Shown here: one piece after another, positions 19,028 through 27,726 of the stretch
Layout of the letters: the number at the start of each line of letters is the position of its first letter
How positions within the stretch are numbered: the stretch's first letter is position 1
Assembly (NCBI GenBank): GCA_963834365.1
Contig: CAWIBS010000033.1
Location: 310,001-374,000, forward strand
DNA length: 64,000 bases
Direction: 5' to 3'
Source: CAWJAP01 sp963834365
Lineage (GTDB): Bacteria; Acidobacteriota; Vicinamibacteria; Vicinamibacterales; Vicinamibacteraceae
The notes under the pieces: generated by a model
Told to the model about the DNA's origin: nothing
The model's database searches: none
Seen by the model: only the letters and a program-made list of their open reading frames with translations
Made by a program: the position numbers and the translations under genes

Positions 19028-19647
19028 ATGCCACGTCGCGCCCGCCTGCTGACGACGATCATAGCGCTCGCGGCAGTCTCCGCGAGTTGTGCATCGCGCT
19101 CGACGATCGCGTACACGTCACTCGACGCGGATCTGGGGCCGCTGGCGGACGCGTTCAACGCACAGGCCGGTCGCGTGCGGGTCGTGATGCTGGTTGCTCC
19201 GACTTGAGATATCTGTCTCCGGGGGGCCTCCGGAGTCCACGACGCCCTGCTCGCGCGGGAGCCGGATCCACGGCTGCAGCCCTTCGTCGTCTGGGTGCCG
19301 AAGGTGCGGGGCCGGGCCAGCCACATCGACGCGGCCGCCGCGCTCGTGCCCGATGCGCGGCTCCACCACTTCTGGGACGGCGGGGCGCGGCTGATGAACG
19401 CCTATCAGGACGTCCTCGGGCTTCCGGAGGACGCGTGGGACGTCTTCCTGCTCTATGGTCCCGACGCGCGCTGGGACGGTCCGACGCCCCCCATGCCGGA
19501 CTTCTGGATGCATCAGCTCGGAAGCCGGGAGAAGCCGCGCGTGCAGGGGCGCTATCTGGATGCGGCCACGTTTGCGCGGGAGGCCCGCACGCTGCTGGCT
19601 GGAAGGCCCGCGGGGACGTCTCTACGAGGGCGGGGGGCCCTGGGTGA
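19028..19647 (+). CDS. candidate selenoprotein: thioredoxin-like lipoprotein with in-frame UGA in a UxxC motif
   Basis: The frame opens with a lipoprotein signal (MPRRARLLTTIIALAAVSAS followed by Cys). It continues to a hydrophobic strand, GRVRVVMLVAPT, and then meets TGA at 19205-19207. The same frame continues with DICLRGASGVHDALLAREPD, then FVVWVPKVRGRASHIDAA, HHFWDGG and AWDVFLLYGPDARWDG, all protein-like. Reading UGA as selenocysteine gives T-U-D-I-C, exactly where a thioredoxin-fold redox motif (CxxC) should follow the first core strand. A strong hairpin follows the UGA (19217-19235). The conserved text ends near 19605; the frame itself runs on to 20023, over an opposite-strand gene, so a late frame slip ending at 19647 is the likeliest true end. 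Alternatives: a nonsense mutation, or a Cys codon misread. No selenium genes lie in this window. Confidence 0.6.
19215..19237 (+). promoter_or_regulatory. bacterial SECIS-like stem-loop after UGA
   Basis: CTCCGG (19217-19222) pairs perfectly with CCGGAG (19230-19235), leaving a seven-base loop GGGGCCT that begins with G. An outer G-C pair (19215/19237) flanks one T-T mismatch. The loop begins 15 bases after the UGA codon, close to the spacing and loop rules described for bacterial SECIS elements. The element lies within coding sequence, as bacterial SECIS elements do. Pairing was judged by eye. Confidence 0.5.
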
Positions 19648-20476
19648 GGCCGGCGGCGCGGGCAAACGCCCGGACCTTGCTCTGGATGATCCGCATGTTG
19701 CGCGGACCCATGCGCAGCAGCTGTTTCTGGATCGGCGCCAGCGATTCGAGATCGGGGTCGGCGAACTGGAACGTCACCGAGGTCGCGCGCAGCCCCACGT
19801 CGCCTTCCGGCACCGGCACGTCAACGAGCCGGCCCAGCGCCAGGGCCAGGCGATCGTCGAACGACAGGTTGGTATATCCCAGCTCGTCGAACGCCTGCTG
19901 CATCAGCGGGCGGAGCCGCCGATAGGCGCGGGCGGCGCCCTCGACGTCCACCGCGTCGATGACGTTCGCCAGCGTGTTGTAGCGCGCGTAGCTCGCGGGA
20001 TCGATGCGCAGCGTCGGGCCTGACCCCGCGACCAGGAACCGGCCGGCCGGGGCCGCGGCCTTCATCTCGCGCGCCGGGCTCGAGCCAATCGCCATCTTGT
20101 CGACGCTGACGACGAGGGTGCGCACGAGATTGCCGCCGGCCATCCATTCGATGAGCTCGGGGCGGGAGGAGAGTTGCCTGACCAGGGCGCGCACGAAGTC
20201 GTCGCTGGCATCGAGCGCCGGCACCGGACCGTACTCGGCGGGCACGGCGGCCGCGGCCGGCGGCGGCGCCGGCCGGGTCTCGGCACGCTCGGGGAGCGGG
20301 AGCGGCCGCCAGTAGTAGAACACCGTGAGCCCCGACACCAGCAGCGCCAGGACCAGCAGCGCGCCCATCCGGCCACCAGCGCGACGCACGGGTCCCGGCG
20401 GCGGGTCTGCCGTCGGCCGCAGATCGAAGTCGAGGTCGTTCGGCGAGTCTTTCAGATCGAGATCCACGGTGGCCAC
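19622..20476 (-). CDS. DUF3014 membrane-anchored protein
   Basis: 284 aa. A short acidic cytoplasmic N-terminus (MATVDLDLKDSPNDLDFDL) is followed by one membrane helix (residues 37-57) and a Pro/Ala linker. The DUF3014 domain follows: DASDDFVRALVRQLSSRPEL, WMAGGNLVRTLVVSVDKMA, a YARYNTLANVIDAVD segment and RLRPLMQQAFDELGY. The family is periplasmic and of unknown function. The gene is convergent with the candidate selenoprotein; their 3' ends meet or overlap slightly. Confidence 0.85.
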   Translation of the reverse strand: MATVDLDLKDSPNDLDFDLRPTADPPPGPVRRAGGRMGALLVLALLVSGLTVFYYWRPLPLPERAETRPAPPPAAAAVPAEYGPVPALDASDDFVRALVRQLSSRPELIEWMAGGNLVRTLVVSVDKMAIGSSPAREMKAAAPAGRFLVAGSGPTLRIDPASYARYNTLANVIDAVDVEGAARAYRRLRPLMQQAFDELGYTNLSFDDRLALALGRLVDVPVPEGDVGLRATSVTFQFADPDLESLAPIQKQLLRMGPRNMRIIQSKVRAFARAAGLTQGPPPS

Positions 20477-20525
20477 ACCTTAAGACGATCGGACGGCAGG
20501 TGGGTCGGCCGGCACGGCCAGATCC

Positions 20526-20545
20526 GGCGCGGCTGAAGCCGCGCC
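20526..20545. repeat. palindrome GGCGCGGCTGAAGCCGCGCC
   Basis: A perfect 8-bp stem with a TGAA loop lies between the DUF3014 gene and the kinase gene. The identical 20-mer recurs at 63313-63332. Confidence 0.85.
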
Positions 20546-20602
20546 TCTCCTGCCGTCGCGAGGGGTCGCGATCCCAGGAGGGTCGGGTGCTTCAGCCGCC
20601 GC

Positions 20603-22172
20603 CTACTCCCAATCCTCTTCCCCAAAGGCCGCGCGCGCTGTCGCCGGCTCGACCACGAACGCGACGACCGCATAGCAGACGGCGAGACCGAGGAATACGG
20701 CCGAGACGGCCGGGCGAACCCGGATGAGCGCCAGCGCGCCGGCGGCCAGCACAAAGATGTACCCGACGTCGGTGAGTCGCAACCAGAGTTTCGACCGCGC
20801 GCCGCTGTGACTTTAGCGCCCCCTGGTCCTCCCGCGCCACGAACCGCAGGTGCAGCCGCAGGCTGACCGCTGCCGCCGTCAGCACGAGCAGCGCCATGCG
20901 AAGGCCGAGCCGCAGATCCTCGGGCGCGACGCGTTCCCAGGCCAGCCAGGCTGGCGCGATCGTGGCCGCAAAAAACGCCGCGACGCCGGCCTGATGGAAC
21001 GCCCACCACCACCACGCGGATCCGTATTCGCGCGCCTCGGACTGCGATCGTACGCCCGATCCGCGGCCGACGCCGCTGCGCGCTGGCGAGGTCGCGGCCG
21101 CCGGACCGCTGCGCAATCGTGTCGACATGCCCAGCTCGTCGGCGACCCCCTGCAATCCCGCGGCGAGCGCCGCCGCATCGTCCGGGCGCTGGCTCGGATC
21201 CTTCTCGAGGCACCGGGCGAGGAGGTCGTCGAGCGGGGTCGCCGATCCTCCACAGACGGGGATCGACGGCGGCGGCGCACTCAGGATGCGATGCAGCGTC
21301 TCGCCGACGGACTCGGCGCCAAACGGGTGCTGGCCGGTGCCAAGCTCGAACAGCATCACGCCGATGGCGAAGACGTCGCCGCGCGCATCGACCGGCAGCC
21401 CGCGTATCTGCTCGGGTGCCATGTAGGCCGGTGTGCCGACGAGCGCGCCCGATCGCGTGATCGTTGGCGTCATCGCGTGTCCAAACGGGCCGGCGGCGCG
21501 CGCGAGGCCGAAATCGAGCACCTTGATCGTCCCGGTGTCGGTCAGGATCACGTTCTCGGGCTTCAGATCGCGGTGGACGATACCGATGGCGTGCGCCGCC
21601 GCCACCGCCGTCGCCAGGTCGATGCCAATCGAGACGAGCTGCGCCAGGCCCAGGGGCCCGCTCGCGATCAGCTCCCTGAGCGTGCGTCCCTGTATGAGCT
21701 CGGAAACCAGGAACAGCTCGTCCCCATCCTCCTCGAGGGCGTAGATCGTGGCGATCCCGGGATGCGCGAGGGCCGCGGCCGCGCGCGCCTCGCGACGGAG
21801 CCGCGCCCGCGCCTCCGAGCCCGCGTGCGCGTGCGGGGCGAGCGCTTTCAGCGCCACCAGCCGATCCAGTCGCGTGTCTTCGGCGACGTAGACGATCCCC
21901 ATCCCGCCGCGCCCGAGCTCGCGCGTCACGTGGTAGGGGCCGATGCGTCGTCCTACCAGGCTGCTCTCGACCGCGGTGCCGAGCGCGGTTTCCACGGCGG
22001 ACGGCTCCAGGAACTGCGGGTCGGCTTCGTGGGCGGCGATGAGCGCCTCGACTTCACGCCGAATCGCCTCGTCTGGCGTGGCGGCATCGAGAAACGTCTG
22101 CCGCCGATCGGGCGGTTGCGCCAGCACCTCGTGGAAGATGGCGTTGACGCGCTGCCACTGGTCGGCGTTCAC
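20603..22172 (-). CDS. membrane Ser/Thr protein kinase (PknB-like), one frameshift near the C-terminus
   Basis: The first 70 residues are the acidobacterial kinase leader (WQRVNAIFHEVLAQPPDRR through RREVEALIAAH). The kinase domain follows: glycine loop LGRGGMGIVYVAED, catalytic lysine VALKAL, catalytic loop HRDLKPENV, DFGLA, and APEQIRG. C-terminal to it are four hydrophobic helices. The frame breaks near 20810. Beyond it another frame supplies LWLRLTDVGYIFVLAAGALA and ends AFGEEDWE, so the last two helices are recovered. Its GTG start overlaps the stop of the sigma-factor gene by four bases, showing coupled translation. This sigma-kinase pairing implies phosphorylation-linked control of the sigma factor. 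Confidence 0.88.
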
Positions 22173-22753
22173 CGAGGACGCCCCTCGAGCTCCTTCTTGA
22201 GCCAGGCTCTGGCCACCATCCACGATCGTTTCACCGTCGCCGGCGAGATCTCCAGGACATCCGCGGTCTCCTCGATCGTGAGTCCGCCGAAATATCGCAG
22301 CTCGACCAGCCTCGCCTGGCCGGCGTCTTGCGCCGCCAGCCGGGACAGCGCCTGGTCGAGCGCCTCGACGTCCACCCCCGAGTCGGGCGCCGCCAGCAGG
22401 TCCTCGTGCAGCGACAGGCGGGCGGCGTCGCCTCCACGCTTGAGCGCTTTTCGCGCTCGCGCGCGCTCGACCAGGATCTGCCGCATCGAGTTGGCGGCGA
22501 TCGCGCAGAAGTGCGCCCGGTTCTGCCACGACACGTGTCGCTCGCGCATCAGACGCAGGTAGGCCTCGTGCACGAGCGCGGTCGCCTGCAGCGTCTGTCC
22601 GGGCCGTTCGCGGCGCACGTACGCCCCGGCCACGCGCCGCAGCTCGTCATAGACGACGGGCAGCAGCGCGTCGAGCGCCTCGGCCTTGCCGGCACGTGCC
22701 TCTTCGAGCAGCGCCGTCAGTCTCGCGGGATCGGCTCGATCAGGTGATGACAC
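22169..22753 (-). CDS. ECF sigma factor, TIGR02999-like
   Basis: About 194 aa from a GTG start. Region 2 shows LLPVVYDELRRVAGAYVRRE, the TALVHEAYLRL motif and WQNRAHFCAIAANSMRQILV. Region 4 shows VELRYFGGLTIEETADVLEI with SPATVKRSW. These are the hallmark blocks of the family common in Acidobacteriota and Planctomycetes. No anti-sigma gene is adjacent; the overlapping Ser/Thr kinase gene downstream probably takes that control role. The start overlaps the end of the histidine-kinase gene by about 14 bases. A longer open frame to 22876 lies within that gene and is not used. Confidence 0.9.
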   Translation of the reverse strand: MSSPDRADPARLTALLEEARAGKAEALDALLPVVYDELRRVAGAYVRRERPGQTLQATALVHEAYLRLMRERHVSWQNRAHFCAIAANSMRQILVERARARKALKRGGDAARLSLHEDLLAAPDSGVDVEALDQALSRLAAQDAGQARLVELRYFGGLTIEETADVLEISPATVKRSWMVARAWLKKELEGRPR

Positions 22754-24327
22754 CCTGTGGCCTCGGGCCTTGTGCCTTGCTCTCGCCGTCCTCGAGCGCG
22801 CGGCGCACGACCCGCGCCAGCTCGTCGGGCGGAAACGGCTTGCGCAGGAACAGCGCGTCGGCGGGCAGCGCCGCATGGCCGGCGCGCGGGTCGATGTAGC
22901 CGGACATGAACACGACGCGGAGCCCCGGCTGCAGGCGCGTCAGCCGCTGCGCCAGGTGCATGCCGCTCATCTCGGGTAGCACGATGTCGGCGATGAGGAG
23001 CGCGAAGGGCGTCGCGGCGTTGGTCACGAGCTCGGTGGCCGTGTACGGGCTCTCGACGACGACCGGCCGATAGCCGAAGCGGAGGAGGGCATCGCGAATG
23101 TAGCGGCGCACGCCGGCATCGTCTTCGACGACGAGCACGGGCTCGGCCGCCGGGGCCCCGGGCGCGCCGAGCTCGGCGGCCGGCTGGGCATCGGCGGCGC
23201 GCGGCAGGTAGGCCGCGATCGTGGTCCCCTCACCGAGCCGGCTCGTCGCGCGCATGAACCCGCCCGACTGCTTGATGATGCCGTAGGCCGTCGCCAGGCC
23301 GAGCCCCGTGCCGGTCCCTTCCGGTTTGGTCGTGAAGAACGGCTCGAAGATGCGCGACACGACCTCCGGCGGCATGCCGCGCCCGGTGTCCTCGACCGAC
23401 AGCCGGACATAGTCGCCCGGCGGTCCGATCCGTTCGCGCGCCGCCTCGGTATCGTCAATCCGCGCCAGCTCGGTCCGCACCGTGATCGTCCCGCCGGGCG
23501 GCGTCGCGTCGCGCGCGTTCAGCACCAGATTCATCACCACCTGCTCGATCTGCGCCCGGTCGCTGGTCACGAGCGGCATGCCGCGCCGGCGCTTCGACGC
23601 GAAAGGTGAGATGGTCGCCGATCAGCCGGCGGAGGATCTCGGCAATCCCCTCGACCACCTCGACTCAGATTGAGCGGCGACCGGCTCGAGCGTCTGCTTG
23701 CGGCTGTAGGCGAGCAGCTGCCGGGTGAGAGCGCGAGGCGAGCTCGGCGGACCGCCGGATCGTGTCTACCGACTCACGCGACGGATGCTCCGGCTCGAAC
23801 TCGCGTTCGAGCGTGGTGGTGCAGGCGAGGATGCCGGTGAGCAGATTGCTGAAGTCGTGCGCGATCCCGCCCGCCAGCCGCCCCAGGCTGTCGATGCGCT
23901 CGGCCTGCACGAGACGCGCCTGGCTCTCGAGGAGCTCGGCCGCGGTCCGGCTGCGCTCGACGGCGTGGCGCAGCGCCCGCTGGAGCGCCGGCGCCGTGAC
24001 TTCGCCCTTCACCAGGAAATCGTTGGCGCCGAGGCGAAAGGCTTCTTCGCCCCGCCGCGCATCCACGTACTCGGCCAGCAGCACGAGCGGCGGCGACGCC
24101 GGCTGATCGCGCATCCGCCGCAGGAGGTCGAACCCGCTCTCAGGGCCGAGCGATGCGTCAACGAGGGCGACATCGTAGTGGTCGGACGTGAGCGCGGCAT
24201 GGGCGTCGTCGATCGAAGCCACCCAGGTGACGGTGAACGCCGTATCCTCGGCTTCGCACACCATCGTCCGCGCCTGCGTCGCTTCCATCTCGTTGTCTTC
24301 CACCAGGAGCACGCGGATGGGGGACAT
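22740..24327 (-). CDS. hybrid sensor: receiver, histidine kinase, receiver; several frameshifts
   Basis: It opens MSPIRVLLVEDNEMEATQAR, a receiver domain with phosphoacceptor Asp in DVALVDASLG. A DHp segment follows, with the catalytic His in GGIAHDFSNLLTG. The frame then changes near 23731, 23660 and 23585. Pieces in the other frames restore LTRQLLAYSRKQTLEPV and VEGIAEILRRLIGDHLTFRV before the ATPase domain (QVVMNLVLNARDA, EDTGRGM, GTGLGLAT). The C-terminal receiver has VLVVEDDAGVRR and the acceptor Asp in LLIADIVLPEMSG. With no membrane segment, it is probably cytoplasmic. It is first in an overlapping operon with the ECF sigma factor and Ser/Thr kinase, and divergent from rsgA (47 bases apart). 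Confidence 0.85.
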
Positions 24328-24374
24328 GAGCCGGATCCCTATGCTACTGCCGTTCCCACCGTTACACTACGCCG

Positions 24375-25439
24375 GTGGCACTGGACCGGCTGACCGAGCT
24401 GGGGTGGGACGCCGCGTTCGCCGAGGCGTTCGCGCCCTGGGCACCGCGGTGTGTTCCCGCACGTGTCGCGCTCGAGCACCAGCATATCTACCGTGTGTAC
24501 ACCGCCGCCGACGAGGTCCTGGCGCGGGTGCGGGGGCGGCTGCGTCATCGCGCGGCGGCACGCGAGGCATTCCCCGCCGTGGGCGACTGGGTCGCGCTCG
24601 CCCCGGCCACCGAGTCCATCGAAGCCGCGATCGAGGCCGTCCTGCCACGTCGCAGCCGGTTTTCGCGCAAGGTTGCCGGCGAGGTCACCGAGGAGCAGGT
24701 CGTGGCCGCCAACATCGACACGGTCTTCCTCGTGAGCGGCCTCGACCACGATTTCAGTCTCCGGCGGATCGAACGCTACCTCACGACCGCCTGGAACGGC
24801 GGCGCGCGGCCCGTGATCGTGCTGAACAAGGCCGATCTGCGCCCCGACGTGGACGCTGCGGTGGCCGAGGTCGAGGCGATCGCCTCCGGAGCCCCGGTGC
24901 ACGCCACGAGCACGAAGTCCGGCGGCGGCCTCGACGCCCTCACGCAGTATGTCGGCGTCGGACAGACCTGCGCGTTCCTCGGCTCGTCCGGCGTCGGCAA
25001 GTCGACGATCATCAACAAGCTCCTCGGAGCCGATCGCCAGCGAACCTTTGCCGTCCGCGCCAAGGACCAGAAGGGCCGGCACACGACGACCAATCGCGAG
25101 CTGTTGCAACTGCCCGACGGCGGCATGCTCATCGACACCCCGGGAATGCGGGAGGTGCAGCTGTGGGAGGGCCGGCTCGAGGACGCGTTCACCGACATTC
25201 TCGAGCTCGCCGGCGGCTGCCACTTCCGCGACTGCCGCCACGAGCAGGAGCCGCGGTGCGCCGTGCAGCAGGCCGCCGACGAGGGGCGTCTGCCCGCCGA
25301 TCGGCTGACGTCCTATCGCAAGCTGCAGCGCGAGATTGCGCTCCAGGAGCGGCGCCAGGACGAGCTCGCCCAGATGGACGCCAGACGCAAGCTGCGGACC
25401 GTGCACAAGGCGCAGCGGCAGTACAAACCGCGAGGATGA
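24375..25439 (+). CDS. rsgA: ribosome small-subunit-dependent GTPase RsgA (YjeQ)
   Basis: 354 aa with a GTG start. It has the circularly permuted GTPase order: G4 (VLNKADL) precedes G1 (GSSGVGKST), G2 (a GRHTTTN segment) and G3 (DTPGM). An OB-fold lies at the N-terminus (AVGDWVAL), and a C-terminal zinc knuckle has the form C-x5-C-x-H-x5-C (GGCHFRDCRHEQEPRC). It acts in late 30S subunit maturation. It appears monocistronic, with the histidine-kinase gene divergent upstream. Confidence 0.95.
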   Translation: MALDRLTELGWDAAFAEAFAPWAPRCVPARVALEHQHIYRVYTAADEVLARVRGRLRHRAAAREAFPAVGDWVALAPATESIEAAIEAVLPRRSRFSRKVAGEVTEEQVVAANIDTVFLVSGLDHDFSLRRIERYLTTAWNGGARPVIVLNKADLRPDVDAAVAEVEAIASGAPVHATSTKSGGGLDALTQYVGVGQTCAFLGSSGVGKSTIINKLLGADRQRTFAVRAKDQKGRHTTTNRELLQLPDGGMLIDTPGMREVQLWEGRLEDAFTDILELAGGCHFRDCRHEQEPRCAVQQAADEGRLPADRLTSYRKLQREIALQERRQDELAQMDARRKLRTVHKAQRQYKPRG

Positions 25440-25492
25440 TCCGTGATCCAGGTGCAATCGACGCCCAGCCCCGGAGCTCGCTTGTGTTGACA

Positions 25493-25577
25493 ACGGGCCC
25501 GCCAAGGTGGCGCCGGGCTTCAGCCCGGCCAACGCGGGCCCGGGCAGGCCTAAAGGCCTGCGCCACATCACCACAAG
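25493..25577. repeat. compound dispersed repeat (GCCGGGCTTCAGCCCGGC + GGCCTAAAGGCC)
   Basis: Two adjacent palindromes, GCCGGGCTTCAGCCCGGC and GCAGGCCTAAAGGCCTGC, are joined by an ACGCGGGCC linker and preceded by GGGCCCGCCAAGGTGGC. The same 75-base element in reverse orientation occupies 52701-52777, almost letter for letter. It lies 20 bases upstream of the M28 peptidase start. Confidence 0.9.
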
Positions 25578-25597
25578 TGAGGTCCGGGTTTAGAGCG

Positions 25598-27196
25598 ATG
25601 ACGGTGCCGCTGGTGCTGGTGGGCGCGCTGCTGGCGCTGGCGGCCGCGGCGTTCCCCACTGGCGCCGCAACCACGTCACAGCCCCGCGAGTCCTGGGTGG
25701 ACGCCTACCGCGCCGACGCGGCGGCCCTCATCGAGCGGGCGATGCGGGACGACTTCGCCTGGCAGCGCCTGGCGGAGCTCACCGACACGTTCGGGCCGCG
25801 CCTGAGCGGGTCGCCCAACCTGGCGCAGGCCATCGACTGGGCGGAAGCGACACTCGGCCGCGAGGGCTTTGCGAACGTCCGGCGCGAGACGGTGATGGTG
25901 CCGCGCTGGGTCCGCGGCGACGAACGCCTCGACGTGATCGCGCCCGCGCCCCGATCGCTGCCGGTGCTGGGACTTGGCGGCAGCGTGGGAACGCCGCCCG
26001 GCGGCATCGAGGGCGAGGTGGTCGTCGTCGACGGCTTCGACGCGCTCGAACGGCGGGCCGCCGAGGTACCGGGCCGCATTGTCGTGCTGGACGTTCCCTA
26101 CAGCAGCTACGGCGAGACCGTGCAGTACCGTATTGCCGGTCCGATGCGTGCCGCGCGGGCTGGCGCCGTGGCGCTGCTCCTGCGCTCGGTGGGGCCGATC
26201 GGGTTGCGCACGCCCCACACCGGCGCGACGAGCTACGCCGACGGCGTCCCCCCGATTCCGGCGGCGGCGATCTCGGCCGAAGACGCCGCGATGCTCTCGC
26301 GACTGCAGCGACGCGGGACGCCGGTGCGGCTGCGTCTGACGATGGGCGCGCAGCAACTGCCGGACGTGCCGTCGGCCAACCTCGTGGCCGAGTGGCGCGG
26401 GCGCGAGCATCCCGACGAGATCGTCGTCGTCGGCGGGCACTTCGATTCGTGGGACGTCGGCACGGGCGCGAGCGACGATGCGGTCGGCTGCATCGTCGCG
26501 TGGGAGGTGCTGCGGGTGATGAAGGCCGCGGGCCTGCGGCCGCGGAGAACGGTGCGTCTCGTGCTCTTCACGAACGAGGAGAACGGCCTGCGAGGCGGCG
26601 CCGGCTATCTCGCGCGACATCGCGCCGAGCTCGGCTCGCACGTGCTGATGATCGAATCCGACCTCGGCGTGTTCGCCCCGCTGACCATCGGCTTCAGCGG
26701 CTCGCCGGTCGCGCGGACCCGGATCGAGCAGATCGCGCGGGCGCTGCTGGCGGGGCTCGGGCTCGACCGCATCGGCCCGTCCGGCGGCGGCGCCGACATC
26801 GCTCCGGCCGCGGAAGCCGGGGGCATTCCCACGCTCTCGATCGCCGGCGACATGGCCCGGTACTTCACCTACCATCACTCGCCCGCCGACACGGTCGATC
26901 GCATCGATCCGCGCGACCTCTCCCGGGCGGCCGCCGGCCTGGCGGTCATGACCTACGTGGTCGCCGACATGCCGGGGCGACTTTCAGGCGAAGTACGCAG
27001 AGTACGAAGTAAGAGGTACGAAGTGACGGAGGAAGTCACCGGCGAACTGGCTTCACTTCGTACTTCGTCCCTCGTACTCTCGTACCTGCAAGGATCAATG
27101 TACGCCATGGCCCATTTGAAGCTTGCCGGGATCGGCGCCGAGGCGGCGAATGGCCGTCTCCCACATCGTCGCGGGCGGCGTCTCGAACACGAGTGA
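25598..27196 (+). CDS. secreted M28-family zinc aminopeptidase
   Basis: It has a signal peptide (LVLVGALLALAAAAFPTGA), then a leader plus PA-type insert (EVVVVDGFDALERRAAEVPG) and an M28 domain. Zinc and catalytic positions are visible: VVGGHFDSWDVGTGASDDAV (His, Asp), TNEENGLRGG (Glu-Glu), IESDLG (Asp) and YHHSPADT (His). Conserved text ends with the helix AAAGLAVMTYVVADMPGRL near 26980. The remaining 70 codons run through an inverted repeat and 100 bases into the 3' end of the convergent YqgE gene, so the original stop codon may have been lost to repeat insertion. Confidence 0.88.
   Translation: MTVPLVLVGALLALAAAAFPTGAATTSQPRESWVDAYRADAAALIERAMRDDFAWQRLAELTDTFGPRLSGSPNLAQAIDWAEATLGREGFANVRRETVMVPRWVRGDERLDVIAPAPRSLPVLGLGGSVGTPPGGIEGEVVVVDGFDALERRAAEVPGRIVVLDVPYSSYGETVQYRIAGPMRAARAGAVALLLRSVGPIGLRTPHTGATSYADGVPPIPAAAISAEDAAMLSRLQRRGTPVRLRLTMGAQQLPDVPSANLVAEWRGREHPDEIVVVGGHFDSWDVGTGASDDAVGCIVAWEVLRVMKAAGLRPRRTVRLVLFTNEENGLRGGAGYLARHRAELGSHVLMIESDLGVFAPLTIGFSGSPVARTRIEQIARALLAGLGLDRIGPSGGGADIAPAAEAGGIPTLSIAGDMARYFTYHHSPADTVDRIDPRDLSRAAAGLAVMTYVVADMPGRLSGEVRRVRSKRYEVTEEVTGELASLRTSSLVLSYLQGSMYAMAHLKLAGIGAEAANGRLPHRRGRRLEHE
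26991..27085. repeat. long imperfect inverted repeat with GTACGAAGT units
   Basis: The left arm (about 26993-27025, rich in GTACGAAGT) pairs with the right arm (about 27053-27085, ACTTCGTAC units) over some 33 positions with a few mismatches. It lies inside the 3' end of the M28 reading frame and just before the convergent YqgE stop. It may serve as a bidirectional terminator. Confidence 0.75.
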
Positions 27197-27655
27197 CGCT
27201 TCGACGTCGCCGATCAGCCAGGCGGAGGCTGCAAGCTCGGCGTCGAGCTGTCCGGGCCCCCATCCGGCGTAGCCGGTCAGCACGCGCGTGCGCGGCGGTG
27301 CCGTCTCGATGAGGCGGCGCAGCAGCAGCGGCGACGTCGACAGATAGACGCCCGAGGCGACCTTCACCGACTCGCTGTCTTCCGGCTCGCTCCCCATCAG
27401 GATCCATCCGCGCTGCGGCTCCACCGGACCGCCCGACCAGAGCGCCAGACCGCCATCGCGCGCCGGCGCCGGTGTCAGGCGCACCGCCTCGAGCGCACTC
27501 GTCTCGGTGGGCCGGTTGATGACGAGGCCAAAGGCGCCGTCAGCCGTGTGCTCGCACAGCAGCACCACGGTGCGATGGAAGTTGGGATCGACGAGCTGGG
27601 GCATCGACAGGAGGAGCGAGGGCGCGACACCGGACGATCGCGGAACGGACGCCAT
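27095..27655 (-). CDS. YqgE/AlgH-family protein
   Basis: About 186 aa starting MASVPRSSGVAPSLLLSMPQ. The family core is intact: LVDPNFHRTVVLLCEHTADG, GLVINRPTE, the LWSGGPVEPQRGW block, GYAGWGPGQLDAEL and the ASAWL segment near 160. Cytoplasmic; the family's biochemical role is unsettled (linked to alginate regulation in some proteobacteria). The start at 27655 is preferred over 27682 because the upstream codons are repeat sequence. Confidence 0.9.
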   Translation of the reverse strand: MASVPRSSGVAPSLLLSMPQLVDPNFHRTVVLLCEHTADGAFGLVINRPTETSALEAVRLTPAPARDGGLALWSGGPVEPQRGWILMGSEPEDSESVKVASGVYLSTSPLLLRRLIETAPPRTRVLTGYAGWGPGQLDAELAASAWLIGDVEASLVFETPPATMWETAIRRLGADPGKLQMGHGVH

Positions 27656-27663
27656 GTCCTTAT

Positions 27664-27721
27664 GGTAAGGCACGAGGCACACACCTTCGACCTTCCTTGT
27701 GCCTTGTGCCTTGTGCCTTGT
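27664..27721. repeat. heptamer array CCTTGTG
   Basis: Four tandem copies of CCTTGTG (27695-27721) are preceded by inverted, degenerate versions (AAGGCACGAGGCACA). One of several heptamer arrays in intergenic gaps of this window. Confidence 0.8.
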
Positions 27722-27726
27722 GAATT

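Noticed and set aside
19208..20023. Extending the candidate selenoprotein to the in-frame stop at 20023
   Set aside because: Conserved text ends near 19605, and the extension would run 400 bases antisense over a good DUF3014 gene.
24188..27196. 1002-codon open frame starting inside the histidine-kinase region
   Set aside because: Only the part after 25598 is the M28 peptidase; the earlier part is out of frame with rsgA and is not conserved.
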